A stretch of DNA of 64,000 bases from Branchiostoma lanceolatum (GCF_035083965.1 NC_089723.1:7029501-7093500); one strand, 5' to 3'; shown: positions 23,851-36,579, numbered from the stretch's first letter. Notes: a model not told the origin generated them from the letters alone. Program-made: numbers and translations.

Positions 23851-26138
23851 TGTGGGGGCCTAGTAAAACAGTGTAATAAGCCGCGTGTGAAACAGCACGT
23901 CACCGGAACATACTGCGCCTGCGCGAAACGCTTCTATGTAATGTGCATATGGATTCAGAAAAACGTACCATATAAGGTCGTGTTCGCATATATAAGGATA
24001 ATATTCCGTCTATAGCTTCCAAATGTTGTGTCGGAAAAGATATTCAGTAATGCAACGGGAAAACTTACGATGCCACGTTTACCAAACATCCAACAGAAAC
24101 CCGGCTTTTCTGTTGTTTTCTTTTGGGTGTTTGGTAAACGGTGCATCATAATTCTTCCTGTTGCATAAGATATTTTTTCCGACCTTATATGGTACGTTTT
24201 TCTGAATCCCTATGCACATTACATAGAAGCGTTTCGCACAGGCGCAGTACGTTACGGTGACATGCTAGGAAAGCCTAATCTCCAATGACAGCGGGCAAAA
24301 CAAATGATCCCCGTGGCTGTTTGGATTTCTTTTTTTTCGCCACTGTTATGACACTCAAAATTGTCTTGGAGATTACGCTTTCCGTAGGGATACCGGTGAC
24401 ATAATAGTGGGGAAAAAAATTCCGGTAGCTTTTTGTATTTTTTGGACAACTGTCATGGCACCGGTAAATCTGCTTGGATATTACGGAAACCCGATATTTT
24501 GTGATCAGGCTTAACTACCTAGTAAAGGGAACAGATTTTGGGTGTGGGTTCCTATTGGGCACGGCACGAAAAGTGAATTTTACCAATAGATAAATGCCTG
24601 GAAGTACAAGATTAACATGGCAGTATTGGCATGGTTGCTACAGACTTATTACCGGACAGTTATTGCTATAAGTAGAAAATCCCTGTTTTGGTGCAGTGTT
24701 GGTGGTGATGTTGCATTATCATATAGCCAGATAGTTGACCAATCAAAAGTCCCCATTTCATATCGGTTGTGACCTAATAACGTCATAGAAGTGACACAAG
24801 TGGCGAATGATGAATCTCAAGTGGTGATTTTATTCGGTGGTTAAAGCAAATCACGACACTTTATTAGGACAATTGATGACACTATAAATATTATAGAAAT
24901 ATTATAGAAATATCATGACACTATATACATCTCTGGGCGGGTCATTAACCCTTGATTAACCCTTAATTAATCCCTTAGTTAGTCCATTCATAAATTGCAC
25001 TGTCTACTTTTTCTATGTATCTTTTCATATTGCATGTGTCCTCGGGCAAGAACTTGCAATAACTAACAAGCTGCTAGGGGGCCCAAACCTACACCACTTC
25101 TTCATTACATCACAAGCTATCTGTCATCAAAGAAATCAAGACCATAGCAGGTCCAGGTCAAAAGATACAAAAGCGGAAGTTCTGCTGCAGTACCAAGGTC
25201 ACATACCAGGGGGCCCAAAATCGACCTTGAATTTCGGCTTCCCAACACCTGCCCACATACCAAATATCATTGTAATCCATTGAGAGGTTCTTGAGTTATG
25301 CTGACTACAGTAGTCCGGAAACACAAACACACAGACACACACACAAAACTAAATCTCCATTTTTAATGGAGATAATAAACCTCGACATTATCAATGTTTC
25401 ACCCTCAACGGGCAGCTGTGTAAATTGTGTAGCTCCATTATGTAAATCTTTGTCTACAAACAATCCCTCTGATGTGATTCTTTCTGCTCGGCTACAGTAC
25501 TTACAAACAGAGACCTGATACTGGAAAAACAATCAAACGTTTTTCTTTCCGACTTACGTTCAATAGATTACGATATGAATCTTTGAATCAGTCTAATTCT
25601 TTGAATGAATCCTATATGACTATTTGGGAGAGGGGTATATACCGAATGCTGGGGATGAGGGTCATCGTCCTGTAAAAATTGACTCTAGGATGACGGTGGT
25701 ACCACAGAGCACTGTAAGAATGCATAGGTAGTTTGGCCTGATCTTGATGCCGCATCCGTTCCAGTTCTGTGCGATGCCGCGTTAGTTTCATATCGGTCTC
25801 ACCATACAACACACAATATAACCTTTGAAAGTAAGGCCTTATGCCTATGGCGAAGGTAAATAGCAGTTACTCAAACAGCTGGATATGATTTTGGAAACGC
25901 TCAGACGTTTCAAGTAGCATCCGCTACTTTTCGTCAGTGACACTGAGCAAGATTTGTCGAACAGCAGGTTTTTAACCACGAACTATGAATTGATATGCAA
26001 ATAAAGTGAAGACAATATATAGTTATATAGTCTAACTGGGCAAAGTCAAGTCAAGGTTGACAGCTTCAATTTATGTTTTTTAAGTCTTGTTCTGGTATTT
26101 TTTGTGACTGTCTATATGGATATCTAATAAATTAGGCT
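23851..26138. other. CYP-A right upstream region and right palindrome flank
   Basis: Contains mirror copies of the MITEs at 592-708 and 710-1082, the arm end at 24492, an interspersed repeat (about 25070-25380), the CYP-B scrap (25732-25785) and a palindromic MITE relative (about 25864-25980). About 24493-25060 shows nothing recognisable. Confidence 0.55.
25732..25785 (+). pseudogene. CYP-B C-terminal scrap (third copy)
   Basis: Eighteen codons matching the end of CYP-B exon 7 (FGLILMPHPFQFCAMPR and a TAG stop), followed by 3' flank also similar to that after CYP-B (GTTTCATATCG). Nothing of the haem loop precedes it within the preceding 150 bases. It lies about 1.2 kb outside the right end of the palindrome, on the plus strand. 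It marks either an older duplication of the CYP-B end or the place where the rest of the cluster once joined. Confidence 0.7.
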
Positions 26139-27153
26139 TTATTTGTTTATGTTGTAGATGTCAATATCGATGAGCCATTCTCCACCAACTTTCTTCCAAA
26201 TCGCAAGGGACCTGTAGAATACAAAGAGTGCCGTTAATATTCTTAACACAACTACAGTTTGAAAGTACCATCAGTGTCCACTCATTAACGCATTATTGTA
26301 GTAATAACTGGTCAATATTATGCTACATAAAAGCAAAATATAAACAGATAAACAATAAAAATCCCGCTGCAGTACTGTTGAAAAACGGCAGGTAAATGAT
26401 TTTTGAACCTGACCTTCCTTTGCACAACCACTACTACCATAAATAATGAACATTTATCAAAGGTTCCTCAAGTTATGCTCTAGATATTCATACAGACCCA
26501 TCCTACAGCTGGCGTAACCGAAAACATAATCTTCTCGGCGAAGATGATTAAGCATAAACATGTAGACTAGTACTTACTTGCCGGCTTCAAACACACTGCC
26601 GTCATCACATTTTGTAGTGAAGGAGGCTCGCTCGTAGATGACGTCACTGCCCATTGGTCCAACCTCCTCTACTTTCAACTCCATGGTTTTCCCACCGGCG
26701 GCCCATTCATCCACAAACAGCTTTTCTGCGCCTGCAGTCAACCAAATCTGCTTAGTTGTTACTTAATTAATGTGTCGCACACACACTACCCTGGGAGTCC
26801 AGACAAAGTATATCGGTGCGCCACCAAGCACCTCACGCGCGCCTAAGTTTTCCCGGCCCACCCTCCCGCTGCCCCCGAAGACCGACCCCGCCCCACTCTC
26901 CACTATAAACCCAAGCTCTGTTAGCCGGTCTTCGGGGGCAGCGGGAGGGTGGGCCGGGAAAACTTAGGCGCGCGTGCGGTGCTTGGTGCGCACCGATATA
27001 CTTTGTCTGGACTCCCAGGGTACACACACAAGCACACACACACACACACACACACACACATGGACACACACACACATACACACACCGTACACACAAACAC
27101 ACACACACACACACACACCGTACACACAAACACACACACACACACCGTACACA

Positions 27154-27188
<35 letters not shown>

Positions 27189-27224
27189 CACACAAACACA
27201 CACACACACCGTACACACAAACAC

Positions 27225-27259
<35 letters not shown>

Positions 27260-28413
27260 CATACCGTACACACAAACACACACACATCCACATACACAGA
27301 CAAACACACACACACACACACACACAAACACACACAAACACACATGACCACACAAACACACACTTGATCACACAAACACATATACACTGAAAGAGAGAAT
27401 AGACAGACAGACACACAGACGGACAGACACACAGATAGAGACATTGACAGACAGGTATATGGATATATGTATACAAAGAGAATGAGAAGAACACAGAAAC
27501 ACAGAGAGAGGATATCCTGGTACTAAGATCTCCTAAGGCCTTTCAAATTTTCCGTTGTTATCTCCATGAAACATGGAGATATTGTTTTTGGCGTGTCTGT
27601 CTGTCTGTCTGTCTGTGTGTGTGACTGTGTGTGTGTGTGTGTTTCCGGACTATTGTAGTCAGCATAACTCAAGAACCTCTGGATGGATTACGATGATATT
27701 TGGCATGTGGGTGGGTGTTGTGAAGCCGAAGGTCAAGGTCGATTTTGGGCCCCCTGGTATATGACCTTGGTACTGCAGCAGAACTTCAATTTTTGTATCT
27801 TTTGACCTGGACGTGATATGGTCTTGATTTTTGGTTGACAGATAGCTTGTGATGTAATAAAGAAATGGTGTAGGTTTGGGCCCCCTAGCAGCTTGCTCTG
27901 GAACTGCAGGGGCGTTATTGTGAAAATCTTCTAAGGAGAATAACTGAACAAAGGAACAACGGATTTCCATGATATTTAGTATGCAGGTAGCTTAGACAGA
28001 GATATACACAATGAATTGCAAATTATTATATGTACAGGGAACATCAACGGCGCGGAAATATCCTCACCCTCCCGGCCGTAGTGAGCATCCAGCCCCGGCG
28101 GCAGGAACCTGCAGTCCTCCGTGTACAGGCTAGCCATGCCCTTGGCGTCCCTCGCCTTGTAGAAGGTCATGAACTTCTCGTGGCGTGCCTCAATCTGTGC
28201 TTTCAGATCTGGAGACGAGGTATGACCAGTAAGAGCACGGATGGATCGATGGATCGATGGATGGACAGTATTGATCTTCATTGCATTTTATGGGGGGGGG
28301 GGGCTAAGTACAAGGGTGACCAAAATGCATGGCTTTTAATTTTATATTCTAAAATGATACACTAATGTAAAAGTAAAAAGCAACATAGGTAAACGTTTTT
28401 GCATACCTGCCAT
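26139..28413 (-). CDS. SnoaL-like / DUF4440 domain protein, 124 residues
   Basis: Four exons in transcript order: 28407-28413 (ATGGCAG only), 28068-28208, 26578-26731 and 26139-26211. All have GT-AG junctions and consistent phases; total 375 nt. The protein starts MADLKAQIEARHEKFM and ends WLIDIDIYNINK. It has the NTF2-like pattern of this family: helix, then ASLYTEDCRFLPPG, then a central sheet region with TMELKVEEVG, then SLAIWKKVGGEW near the end. This small alpha+beta barrel is used by ketosteroid-isomerase-like enzymes and by the CaMKII association domain; which role applies here cannot be told. No signal peptide or membrane segment. The 7-nt first coding exon is unusual but explains the otherwise missing start. 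Intron 2 carries a hairpin and CA array. Confidence 0.88.
26789..27021. repeat. Large hairpin (inverted repeat) in DUF4440 intron
   Basis: Arms of about 95 bp (26789-26883 and 26926-27021), CCCTGGGAGTCCAGAC mirrored by GTCTGGACTCCCAGGG, with a 42-bp loop. GC-rich and nearly perfect. CA-rich sequence on both sides suggests insertion into, or seeding of, a microsatellite. Confidence 0.85.
27022..27385 (+). repeat. CA-rich array with CCGTACACACAAACAC higher-order unit
   Basis: CA dinucleotides punctuated every 20-35 bp by CCGTACACACAAA or AGTACACACAAA, so it is a compound microsatellite/minisatellite. Confidence 0.88.
27561..27990 (+). repeat. Interspersed repeat (GGGCCCCCTAGCAGCTTG family)
   Basis: Starts with a CTCCATGAAACATGGAG hairpin, then TGTCTG microsatellite, CAGCATAACTCAAGAACCT, GGGCCCCCTGG and CAGCAGAACTTC. 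Opposite orientation to copies at 3006 and 25070; same orientation as 36580 and 41387. No ORF. Most of it lies in DUF4440 intron 2. Confidence 0.75.
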
Positions 28414-28814
28414 GACGTGTACGTGCGTAGGTACTGCTGTTTGAATGTGTAACGATCCGCCAACGGCTACTCGACGATATCATATGGTACTAGCATGCTC
28501 TAACTTTGACCTGTGACTCCTGAACTGCGTCTACGATGCTTCCGCTTTTGGCTCTTGCCATAAAAAGCAACAGTCTCGACTCTATAACTGACACGCCCCC
28601 TAGATTGCATGCCAGTACTACAGTACTGGCTATAGATACTACAATGGTACTTCATGGAATTAATTAAAACAGAACACGTGGCTTCAAAAACATTTTTGTA
28701 TGCCCGACGATTAATTCAGTCATCCCGACATGAACTACACATCCATCCCTCTCTTTTTTGTAGTATATATGTCATTTGTCGGTCATGTTACCCAGTGTAG
28801 GACACAGATAATGT

Positions 28815-29085
28815 TATAAGTTTAATATTATGAGTTTGATGTTATACGTTTAATGTTATAAGTCTAATATCATAAGTTTAATGTTATAAGTTTAATGTTA
28901 TAAGTTTAATGTTATAAGTTTAATGTTATAAGTTTGATAATATAAGTTTAATGTTATGTGTTTGATGTTATACGTTTAATGTTATAAGTTAAATAATATG
29001 AGTTTAATGTTATGCGTCTAATGCTATACGTTTAATGTTATAAGTTTAATGCTATAAGTCTAATGTTATAAGTTTAATGTTATGA
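28815..29085 (+). repeat. 14-bp minisatellite (GTTTAATGTTATAA)n
   Basis: About 19 imperfect copies with periodicity 14; variants GTCTAATATCATAA and GTTTGATGTTATAC. Confidence 0.9.
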
Positions 29086-30369
29086 CGTTGATATTAAACC
29101 TAAAATGTTATAATTTTTATAACTTTGATGTCTTATAACTTTAATGTTGCGACTTAAATTATATTTTGAAACACTATAAAGATGGAACTTTAAAAAATTG
29201 ACATGAAAACGGATCTCCGATGTTGATTCTTGACTGCACACTACGATTCTATTTCCAGCTTCCCACACCTTTTGACCTTTGACCTCTCACCTTGTGTCAT
29301 ACTGTGACCTCACCTGTCGCCAGGTGTTCCTATCAGATATTCCACCTGTATCAGAGTTAACCGGTCAAATAAGACGTTTTGTTGCCTTGACGACGGTGGG
29401 AAACTAGAGAAGGTTTCTACGGGCTAAATGCACATAGTAAACAGGTAAGTGTGGTTTTACACTTGACGTAAGTTGTCTACGTTACATAGGAAACGTAAAC
29501 AGTACCGTATCAAAGGGCTTCAGTCCTTGCCTGTTGAAATGCCACATACCTACTACGTATAGCGAGGCATAGCAGATTGTGTTGTCGTAGTACCCTTTTC
29601 CTTTGCATATAAAACAGTTTGATTATAAAATTTGGTGCATGAATACAGTATGTGGAGTCTACATCCAAGTAATATAATTGTGTTTAAACTTAGCAAATAC
29701 CAGACGGATCCCCTGTAAATAAGGTACATGTATGTAAAGAGGAGGGGTGACAGTAAAATTTTGGACGAGCGATATTGTGCACAACATTCACCGTGTTTGG
29801 CGTGGGAAATATGTGGCATGTATCCAACAAAGCTTGGTCTAAAGATATGTCAATTTCTGAGCCTCATCGACATTCAACAAAGAGCGGCGTAAATTGTCGA
29901 TCAATGTGTGACAAATATTTCTTATTGGTCTGGTTTTATGTAGAGAATGTAAGTAATTGTAAATACTCCTGTATACACAGGATATAACATTCATAGACAG
30001 TCAATGTTGGTCACGTTTAGGCGACAAAACTAAGAATTACCGCATAGAGATTTGGGCTTAAACCCCACCATTACGAGGTATCAAGTTACCGTGTTCGAGT
30101 GGGATCACAATGGGAAGGTAAACAGTGGTTGCTAGGTAGCGGTGTCACCTTACACCCTGTCGACCCAACATGTATCTACACAAAGAACGTTCCTTACGAC
30201 TTTCCCTACATATCTTGGATAGAAAAATTGCTCAAAAGGAAAACAATATTGCATTTCCTTGTTATTTTCGTCGAGTTTTATAGCTGTAAGTTAAGAAGGC
30301 TATTGAAATCTGGTGTTGGGATTTGGGTATTTGCTTAGCCATTCTTTTTGCCTTACAAAAGAACGCCGA

Positions 30370-30830
30370 GACAGGTTTATCACAAGGGGCACAAGTGACC
30401 TCAAAAGAAAGCGGGGTTGAGTGTCTGTGCGTGTTTGCACGAATGTTCTGTTCCCGTGATACTGGTACAACCGGCTACGATCCCCTGTCGAACTCGTCTT
30501 TGACCACTAGTATTGCAGACCACCCATTGCATGATCTGGTTCCAGATGTTAGATCAGTGGGCACTGGAAGGTCTCTAAGGAACTCTGGCCGAATAAGTGT
30601 CCCCTTAGCCAGGACGAACAGACTGTACAACTCTTTCCTCCACTACACCATCCGTTTGTACAACAGTCAATTGTAGTCGGCGTCGTAGTCCGTTGTTATG
30701 TCATATTTGTGTACATAGGTATATTATATGTAAGATCAGCGCCATTCAGAAGTGCATGTACCTGTATATGTTACTTCTGTGATGTTGATTCATGCAAATA
30801 AAGATTTGAGAAAGATTTGAGATTTAGTAT
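30370..30830 (+). mobile_element. Probable 3' end of a LINE (5'-truncated)
   Basis: An open frame ends SVPLARTNRLYNSFLHYTI, like the C-terminus of LINE reverse transcriptases (Arg-Thr-x-Arg then an aromatic-rich end), followed by a short 3' region ending in a duplicated AAAGATTTGAG. Only the end is present. Alternative: coincidence. Confidence 0.4.
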
Positions 30831-31980
30831 GTTATGAAAAGGATTCAAGAGCTAGCGCAGAGAACGTTCATACTATGGCTAGAATATGATATGCCATATG
30901 GCCGGAAATTTGTGAACCGACATGAATAATTCAGAGAATTTACATCGTCGTCTTGAGGTCGTATGATAATCATTTGATAGTTGGGTTTACTTAGAGTTCA
31001 AAGATCTCTTTGAGTCTAAGTGTTTCTTAGATATTGAAGATCTATCTCCTAAACAAAGCTAGGATTTGCACTTTAAGAATGCTAAGAAGGACCCCCAGTT
31101 GATCTCTTGAACTGCATATACAGCTATCTGTTCCCTTTATATATATATATATATATTTTCGATAGTTTGATTATTTTGAAATTCGTGTTTGATGGCGGCG
31201 TTGATATAAGATCTTGGCTGTATCTGTTCCTTTCTGTTTGCTTCTCAAAAAGAACTTGATGATGATAAATATAATAAGGAATACAGGGTTAGAGGGATGA
31301 AGGCATGTTTTTATCAATACAAATGTCAAGAAAACATACAATTGTGAGCAAGAAAGTGTTAGTTTTGTTTCCTAAGTTAATTAAAGAAATGTCCTACTTA
31401 CCCAATTTGTTTGTATAGACTTTTATTGATCTTATTCGATTTCAAGGGTCACAGAATACATTATCAAGTATGTATGCATAAAGAAAAAACTTGAAAAACA
31501 AATCCATATACAACAGGAGGGTTTGAGAGAAACAAGGCATTTTTGATACCTGATATTTAGATATATTCACTCTATTTAGTTAGTTATGCTTATCAATCAT
31601 ATTTTCCCTTATGATTACGTTTTTACAGATAGTTTTTTTTCTTGTTATCCATTTAGCGCTTAAAGATTAAACAAATTGTCAAATTATAGTTATAAGTTCT
31701 ATAGGTTTGTCTTTCCTCTATAGATGCATTGAACAACAACGTCCTTTTAGTGACAATCATGATATCAACTTCTATACTGGTATAAAAAAAGCCTAGAAGG
31801 TTTGTGATTAATGACACGACGTTTATCTTTGAAAGGATAGAAGTTAAACTATAAAATCAAAGTCCATTTTACTAGAACGACTACACGTAAGACTTAAGGA
31901 TGATAGATCTTAGACACATCATAATCTCACACAGGTAGGACTATAGAATGAAGTTGTTAAAGATGTCCTTAAGTTTAAAT

Positions 31981-33967
31981 TCAAGCGAAAATCTTGATGG
32001 AATGGCAATCAGCAACAACTAAATGCCCGTCGTGGGTCAGTGCCAGAGACAACGGATAGTTCAGTCCGTGTTTCTCCCGCGTCAGTACGTGTCTCATAAA
32101 CGTGCCGTCCCGACTGAACAGGGAAACGCGATGGTTGCCTTGGTCAGCCACGATGATGTTGTCCTCGCTGTCCGTGATGACAAACCAGGGGTACCACAGC
32201 TGACCAGGTCCCGAGCCGAGTGACCCGCACGTGAAGAGATAACGACCGGAGGGGTCAAATATCTTCAAGTTATGGTTACCGTTATCACTTATGATGATCT
32301 GGTTGCTGCAGTTGCAATTGGCCACATGGAGGAAGCGACCCAACTGCTGCTGACCTCCATCTTTGTCCCCGAACTTCAGCATGACGCCACCACTGGGGCT
32401 GAGTACGAAAACTTGATACCCAATAGTGACGACGATACGTCCCAATCCGTCAACAGCGACACCTACAGTGTTGCCTATCTCTGCAGCCCCTGTCACCTGG
32501 ATGACACGTGACTCCCTCCCCTGTTTGTCCAGTACGTGAATCTTGTGTTCGTCTCCTGTCACCAACAGCTCACCGTTTGTCAGTGCTGCCACGCACTCTG
32601 GCTCGAAACTCAGATCGACCTTCTCTGTGAAGGAGCCATCTTTCGTGCAGAATTAACAGGCGTGAGTTTCCACGATCCGTCAGTACGATGTCTCCCTCTG
32701 TGGTAACAGCAAGCGAGGACGGAATGTCAAATTGTCCATCTCCCCTGCCCTGCTTCCCAAAAGTTTTGATGAGTTTTAGACTCGTGCCACCCTTAGCGAT
32801 CGCCACGTTTGGTCGCACCTGCGTAGGTCCTGGAGGTGACGATAACATCGGTATTGCTGTCTGCTTTATCCCACCGACAAGTTTGGACACTTCCTGCTCT
32901 ACGTTACTGGTTGGAGGCTCGAAGGTCAAGTTCATCAAATGTTTTGTCATTTCAACCTTGCCGGCAGATTTATCGTCCGCGGTTTGGACCAACCGTCCGG
33001 TCAGTTCTCCGGCCACCGACATGACCTCCGCTGGACTCCCGTACTCCAACACGTTGTCCGTGAACTGGACACAGCTCCTGGCTGAGGCCAGGTCCATCTC
33101 AGCTGCCTCCATGGCGGCTTCCATCTGTTTCTCCCGAGCAGCATTCATGGCGCGAAGCTGACCGATTCTGTCGTCTCCCACCTTCTTCGCGGCCTCGATG
33201 ATCGTGTTGACTTGTTTCCTGATCTGTTCTTCTGTGCGCTGCACCTGAGAAGACCACTCGTTCTTCACTGACTGCAACTGTTGTACCCACTTCTCATGCA
33301 GGTCTGCTGTGTTGTTGACTGTCGCCAGTTTTGCCTTGATCTTTGCCCCCTCCCTCTCGGCCGCCTTCTCTATCTCCACATACTGGTGATCTTTGTGTGC
33401 CGTGACCACACAGTGCAGACAGATGACCCGGTGACAGGTGTCACAGTAGAACTTGTTCAGTTCGTTGTGATCCTCACACTTAGAGGTCTCTCTTGCCCGG
33501 AGCTCGGCGGCAGCTTGGCCAGATTGAAGGTCTTGAATTGTTACAACTTTGTGGGCCCGATTTCCTTTGAACCGTCCGTGCATATCGTTACACGGCTGAC
33601 ATATGTAGTCCGTACACTCCACACAGTAAAACTGAGCCGAGTTACCGACCTCACAGACCGTACAGGGGACTCCATCCTCCCGCGTCTCGGAAGTTTCCCC
33701 TCTCGGCTGTTGTTGCAGAATGTCGCGCAGTTTGCCGACAAGGAAGTTGGACTTCAACCCTTGCACGCCATTTCTGGGGAGGGAGACGTCCTGTCGGCAT
33801 GTTGGACAGTCTAGTTTTCCTACCGGCTCTGTGGTCAGGAGCTTCTCCAAACACGACTGGCAGAAGGTGTGAAGACACGGCAGCATCTTAGGCTGCTTGA
33901 AGTCCTCCAAACAGACCTGGCAGACGAGAAATTCGTCGGTAATGTCGCTGAATGCTTTCGACGCCAT
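31981..33967 (-). pseudogene. TRIM-NHL gene copy 1, one frameshift
   Basis: Single-exon TRIM with NHL repeats, nearly identical to the intact copy at 37686-39671. Starts MASKAFSD (33967), with RING (C16, C19, C31, H33, C36, C39, C54, C57 spacing), two B-boxes (CTVCEVGNSAQFYC and CEDHNELNKFYC), coiled coil and NHL repeats ending VVADCHSIKIFA. One extra base near 32650 (CTGCACGAAAG against CTGGACAAAG) shifts the frame within the first NHL repeat, so the product would lack most of the NHL domain. All else is open, so a sequencing error or very young inactivation is possible. Family role: RING E3 ubiquitin ligase with NHL as protein or RNA binding surface. Confidence 0.88.
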
Positions 33968-34484
33968 TTTTACCCGGAAGTATGTGACACCGAAACCAGA
34001 CTGCTACCTTGTTATGTCACTTTGGGACGTTCCATCGGTCGTATTCAGAGGGGTGCATAAATCATGTTTCTCATGACAGGCAAATGTCGAGAAATCATAC
34101 AGGATATTAGCACGAAAAACCCATTCGCCTTTTATTCTAGTAATGGCACACTTTTCTTCAGTTTGATACGGATAGGAACCGTCGTAAGCTTCCAACGAAA
34201 GAAAACACACTTAAATAATTCAAGGGAAGCCCCAGGCATACGCGCAACTCTAGTTTAATATCCTGTCCTGTTTACTTGCCCCGTGAACACATAATTCAGC
34301 GCTTTTTGTTTTTGGTGTTTTTGCTGACTAAGAGCCAGGACGAACCATTCATGACCCTTCTATTTAGTGTAGGTTCAGCAACGGCTTCGACGGTAACATA
34401 TTCGCCCGCATTCTCCTTCTCTAGTCTTGACTTCCCCTAATGCTTTATATTTAATGGCAGATTCGAAAGATCTCGAAAGTATTC

Positions 34485-36169
34485 TACCAAAGACCAAAAC
34501 GACAATGCTACACAGCTTCCCCGACTCAATTCTTACCGGTCCGAGGCATGATTCCAAACGCTCCGAGGCATGATTCCAACCGGTCCGAGGCATTTCCAAC
34601 CGGTCCGAGATACATTTCCTTACGTGCCGCGGTAGAATTCTAACCGCTCTACGATACATTTCCTTACGTGCTGCGGTAGAATTCCAACCACTCCGCGCCA
34701 GTGAGAATTTCCTGCCCTACGCGCTGCCCTGCGTTCCTCGACAGAATTTTCTGCCCTACGCGCTGCCCTGCGTTCCTCGACAGAATTCCTTTCGCGCTAC
34801 CGTACCACGGCACAGCCCCGTCCCCCACGCTCATACAGTGGACGATCCCAGGTGGGTCAAGGGTCACTCGTGTTGTGAATGTGAACAGCCAGTCAGGTCG
34901 TGTCGATGTTGAAAACTTTTTCAGTGCTTCGTTCTGACTATCACCGTCTCTAAAAATACGTGCGTACAAACTAAAAGGAAGCCCTGATTGTCAATATCAA
35001 CTACAATATCAACTACAATCGACGGACAATTGGCGTTAGATATTCCTTTTTGCCCCTCCCGTGTCAGTAGATCGACTGAAAGGACGATATAGTGGGCGTT
35101 GACCCCTCTAGAAATCTGCCTGTCGTTGACTCAACATTGCTACCAGCACACACACACACGTTCACCACAAAACAATGTTGTGTAATATGCACATTAGATA
35201 TTGGCCATAAAATTCATTGACAGAAACATACGGTCGATAATACAAAAGATAGTCTTGTTCAGTCACGGAAAAATCCTGTTATAGCCCCAGCCATGAATGA
35301 GATCGAATGTTATAGAAATGCTATCTGTTACTATACTAGTAGTCTGTGTTGTCCATGTATGAACTTTCATCAAATAACTCGATCATGCGATATGCTGAAA
35401 GGACTAAAAAAACCGTGGCCAACTTGAACTTTTGCCACCGTAGGATTGTCCTGCGAGACAGGTCCGTTTATTTCAGGTTAAGAATCTTAAATAACACAGA
35501 AACAAAATGCAAGCTATAGTATAACGTTATAGAAAATGAGAGCTAGCTGAGGAAGAGAAGGATGCCCCCGTACCGATGCCGTCAAGTACACCGCCAACTC
35601 ATATGATATATATACTATAGTCTGTAGCACCGACAGTGTCAGGTTTGAGGTCTCTTGAACTTTAATATCATAATTTAAACAGAGCCAAGCCGGTTTTATT
35701 GCTGTCGCGGTTGTTGCAACAACAGCAAATATGCCTATGACACACGGCGACGAAAGTTTATATTTTCGCAGTTCACATTCGACACGCGTGACCCTTGACC
35801 CATCTGGGACCGTCCACTGTATTAGCGTGGGGGACAGGGGACTGTGCCGTGCCGTAGCGCGAAAGGAATTCTGTCGAGGAACGCAGGGCAGCGCGTAGGG
35901 CAGAAAATTCTGTCGAGGAACGCAGGGCAGCGCGTAGGGCAGGAAATTCTCACTGGCGCGGAGTGGTTGGAATTCTACCGCAGCACGTAAGGAAATGTAT
36001 CGTAGAGCGGTTAGAATTCTACCGCGGCACGTAAGGAAATGTATCTCGGACCGGTTGGAAATGCCTCGGACCGGTTGGAATCATGCCTCGGAGCGTTTGG
36101 AATCATGCCTCGGACCGGTAAGAATTGAGTTGGGGAAGCTGTGTAGCATTGTCGTTTTGGTCTTTGGTA
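34485..36169. mobile_element. 1685-bp fold-back TIR element with 6-bp target duplication
   Basis: Ends TACCAAAGACCAAAACGAC and its complement. TIRs of about 400 bp (34485-34889, 35766-36169) are built of tandem sub-repeats (GGTCCGAGGCAT, TTCCTTACGTGCCGCGGTAG, CTGCCCTACGCGCTGCCCTG). Target duplication GTATTC at 34479-34484 and 36170-36175. The paralogous unit at 41030-41045 carries the empty site GATTCGAAAGTATTCCAC. The 875-bp core has no recognisable transposase. Superfamily not assigned. Confidence 0.9.
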
Positions 36170-36579
36170 GTATTCCACTTTCCGTCGCTAAGCCACCACG
36201 GAGCGACTAAAGATCTTATTAGATGCTGAACCATTTAAGAAGTGTATATTGTAAGTGTGGCGCGTTTTGTTGTTTCCAAGTAATACATTGTCATCATAGA
36301 TCATATCTAATCTATGAAGTCAGATGTCATACAAATCCGATTTTGGTCGCTGAACGGTCTCCATCCAGCGTAAAGGGGACACCAACGAGGGGTGTTTACC
36401 CGCCTACTGTGTACTTTGGGGCACCTACTGTCTTTGTACTGGTAAGTTCGTGTTGAATGCGGCAAGGGCAACAGTTACTTTAGTGATTATGCCCGTGACG
36501 TAACGCTGGGACACGTCATTTGTGGAGGCTTGGAGGGGTGTAGACTTGCACGTTGGGACCTAGCTGTCATTATTGGCAT

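Larger units (their letters stand above)
28414..31980. other. Intergenic region, repeats only
   Basis: Holds the 14-bp minisatellite (28815-29085) and a probable LINE end (about 30370-30830). The stretch 29200-30300 and 30840-31260 shows no recognisable gene or repeat. The 3' flank of the TRIM unit begins about 31290. Confidence 0.5.

Noticed and set aside
26833-27494. Several overlapping long frames rich in Cys-Val or Thr-His
   Set aside because: Low-complexity translation of the CA array in several frames and both strands.
29553-29987. Opposed frames of 70-90 codons near 29.5-30 kb
   Set aside because: No recognisable domain, no splice partners and no second copy in the window.
33281-33814. 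177-codon frame antisense to the TRIM gene, repeated at 38985-39518 and 43349-43879
   Set aside because: Conserved only because it lies opposite the duplicated TRIM coding sequence; no domain and no independent start context.
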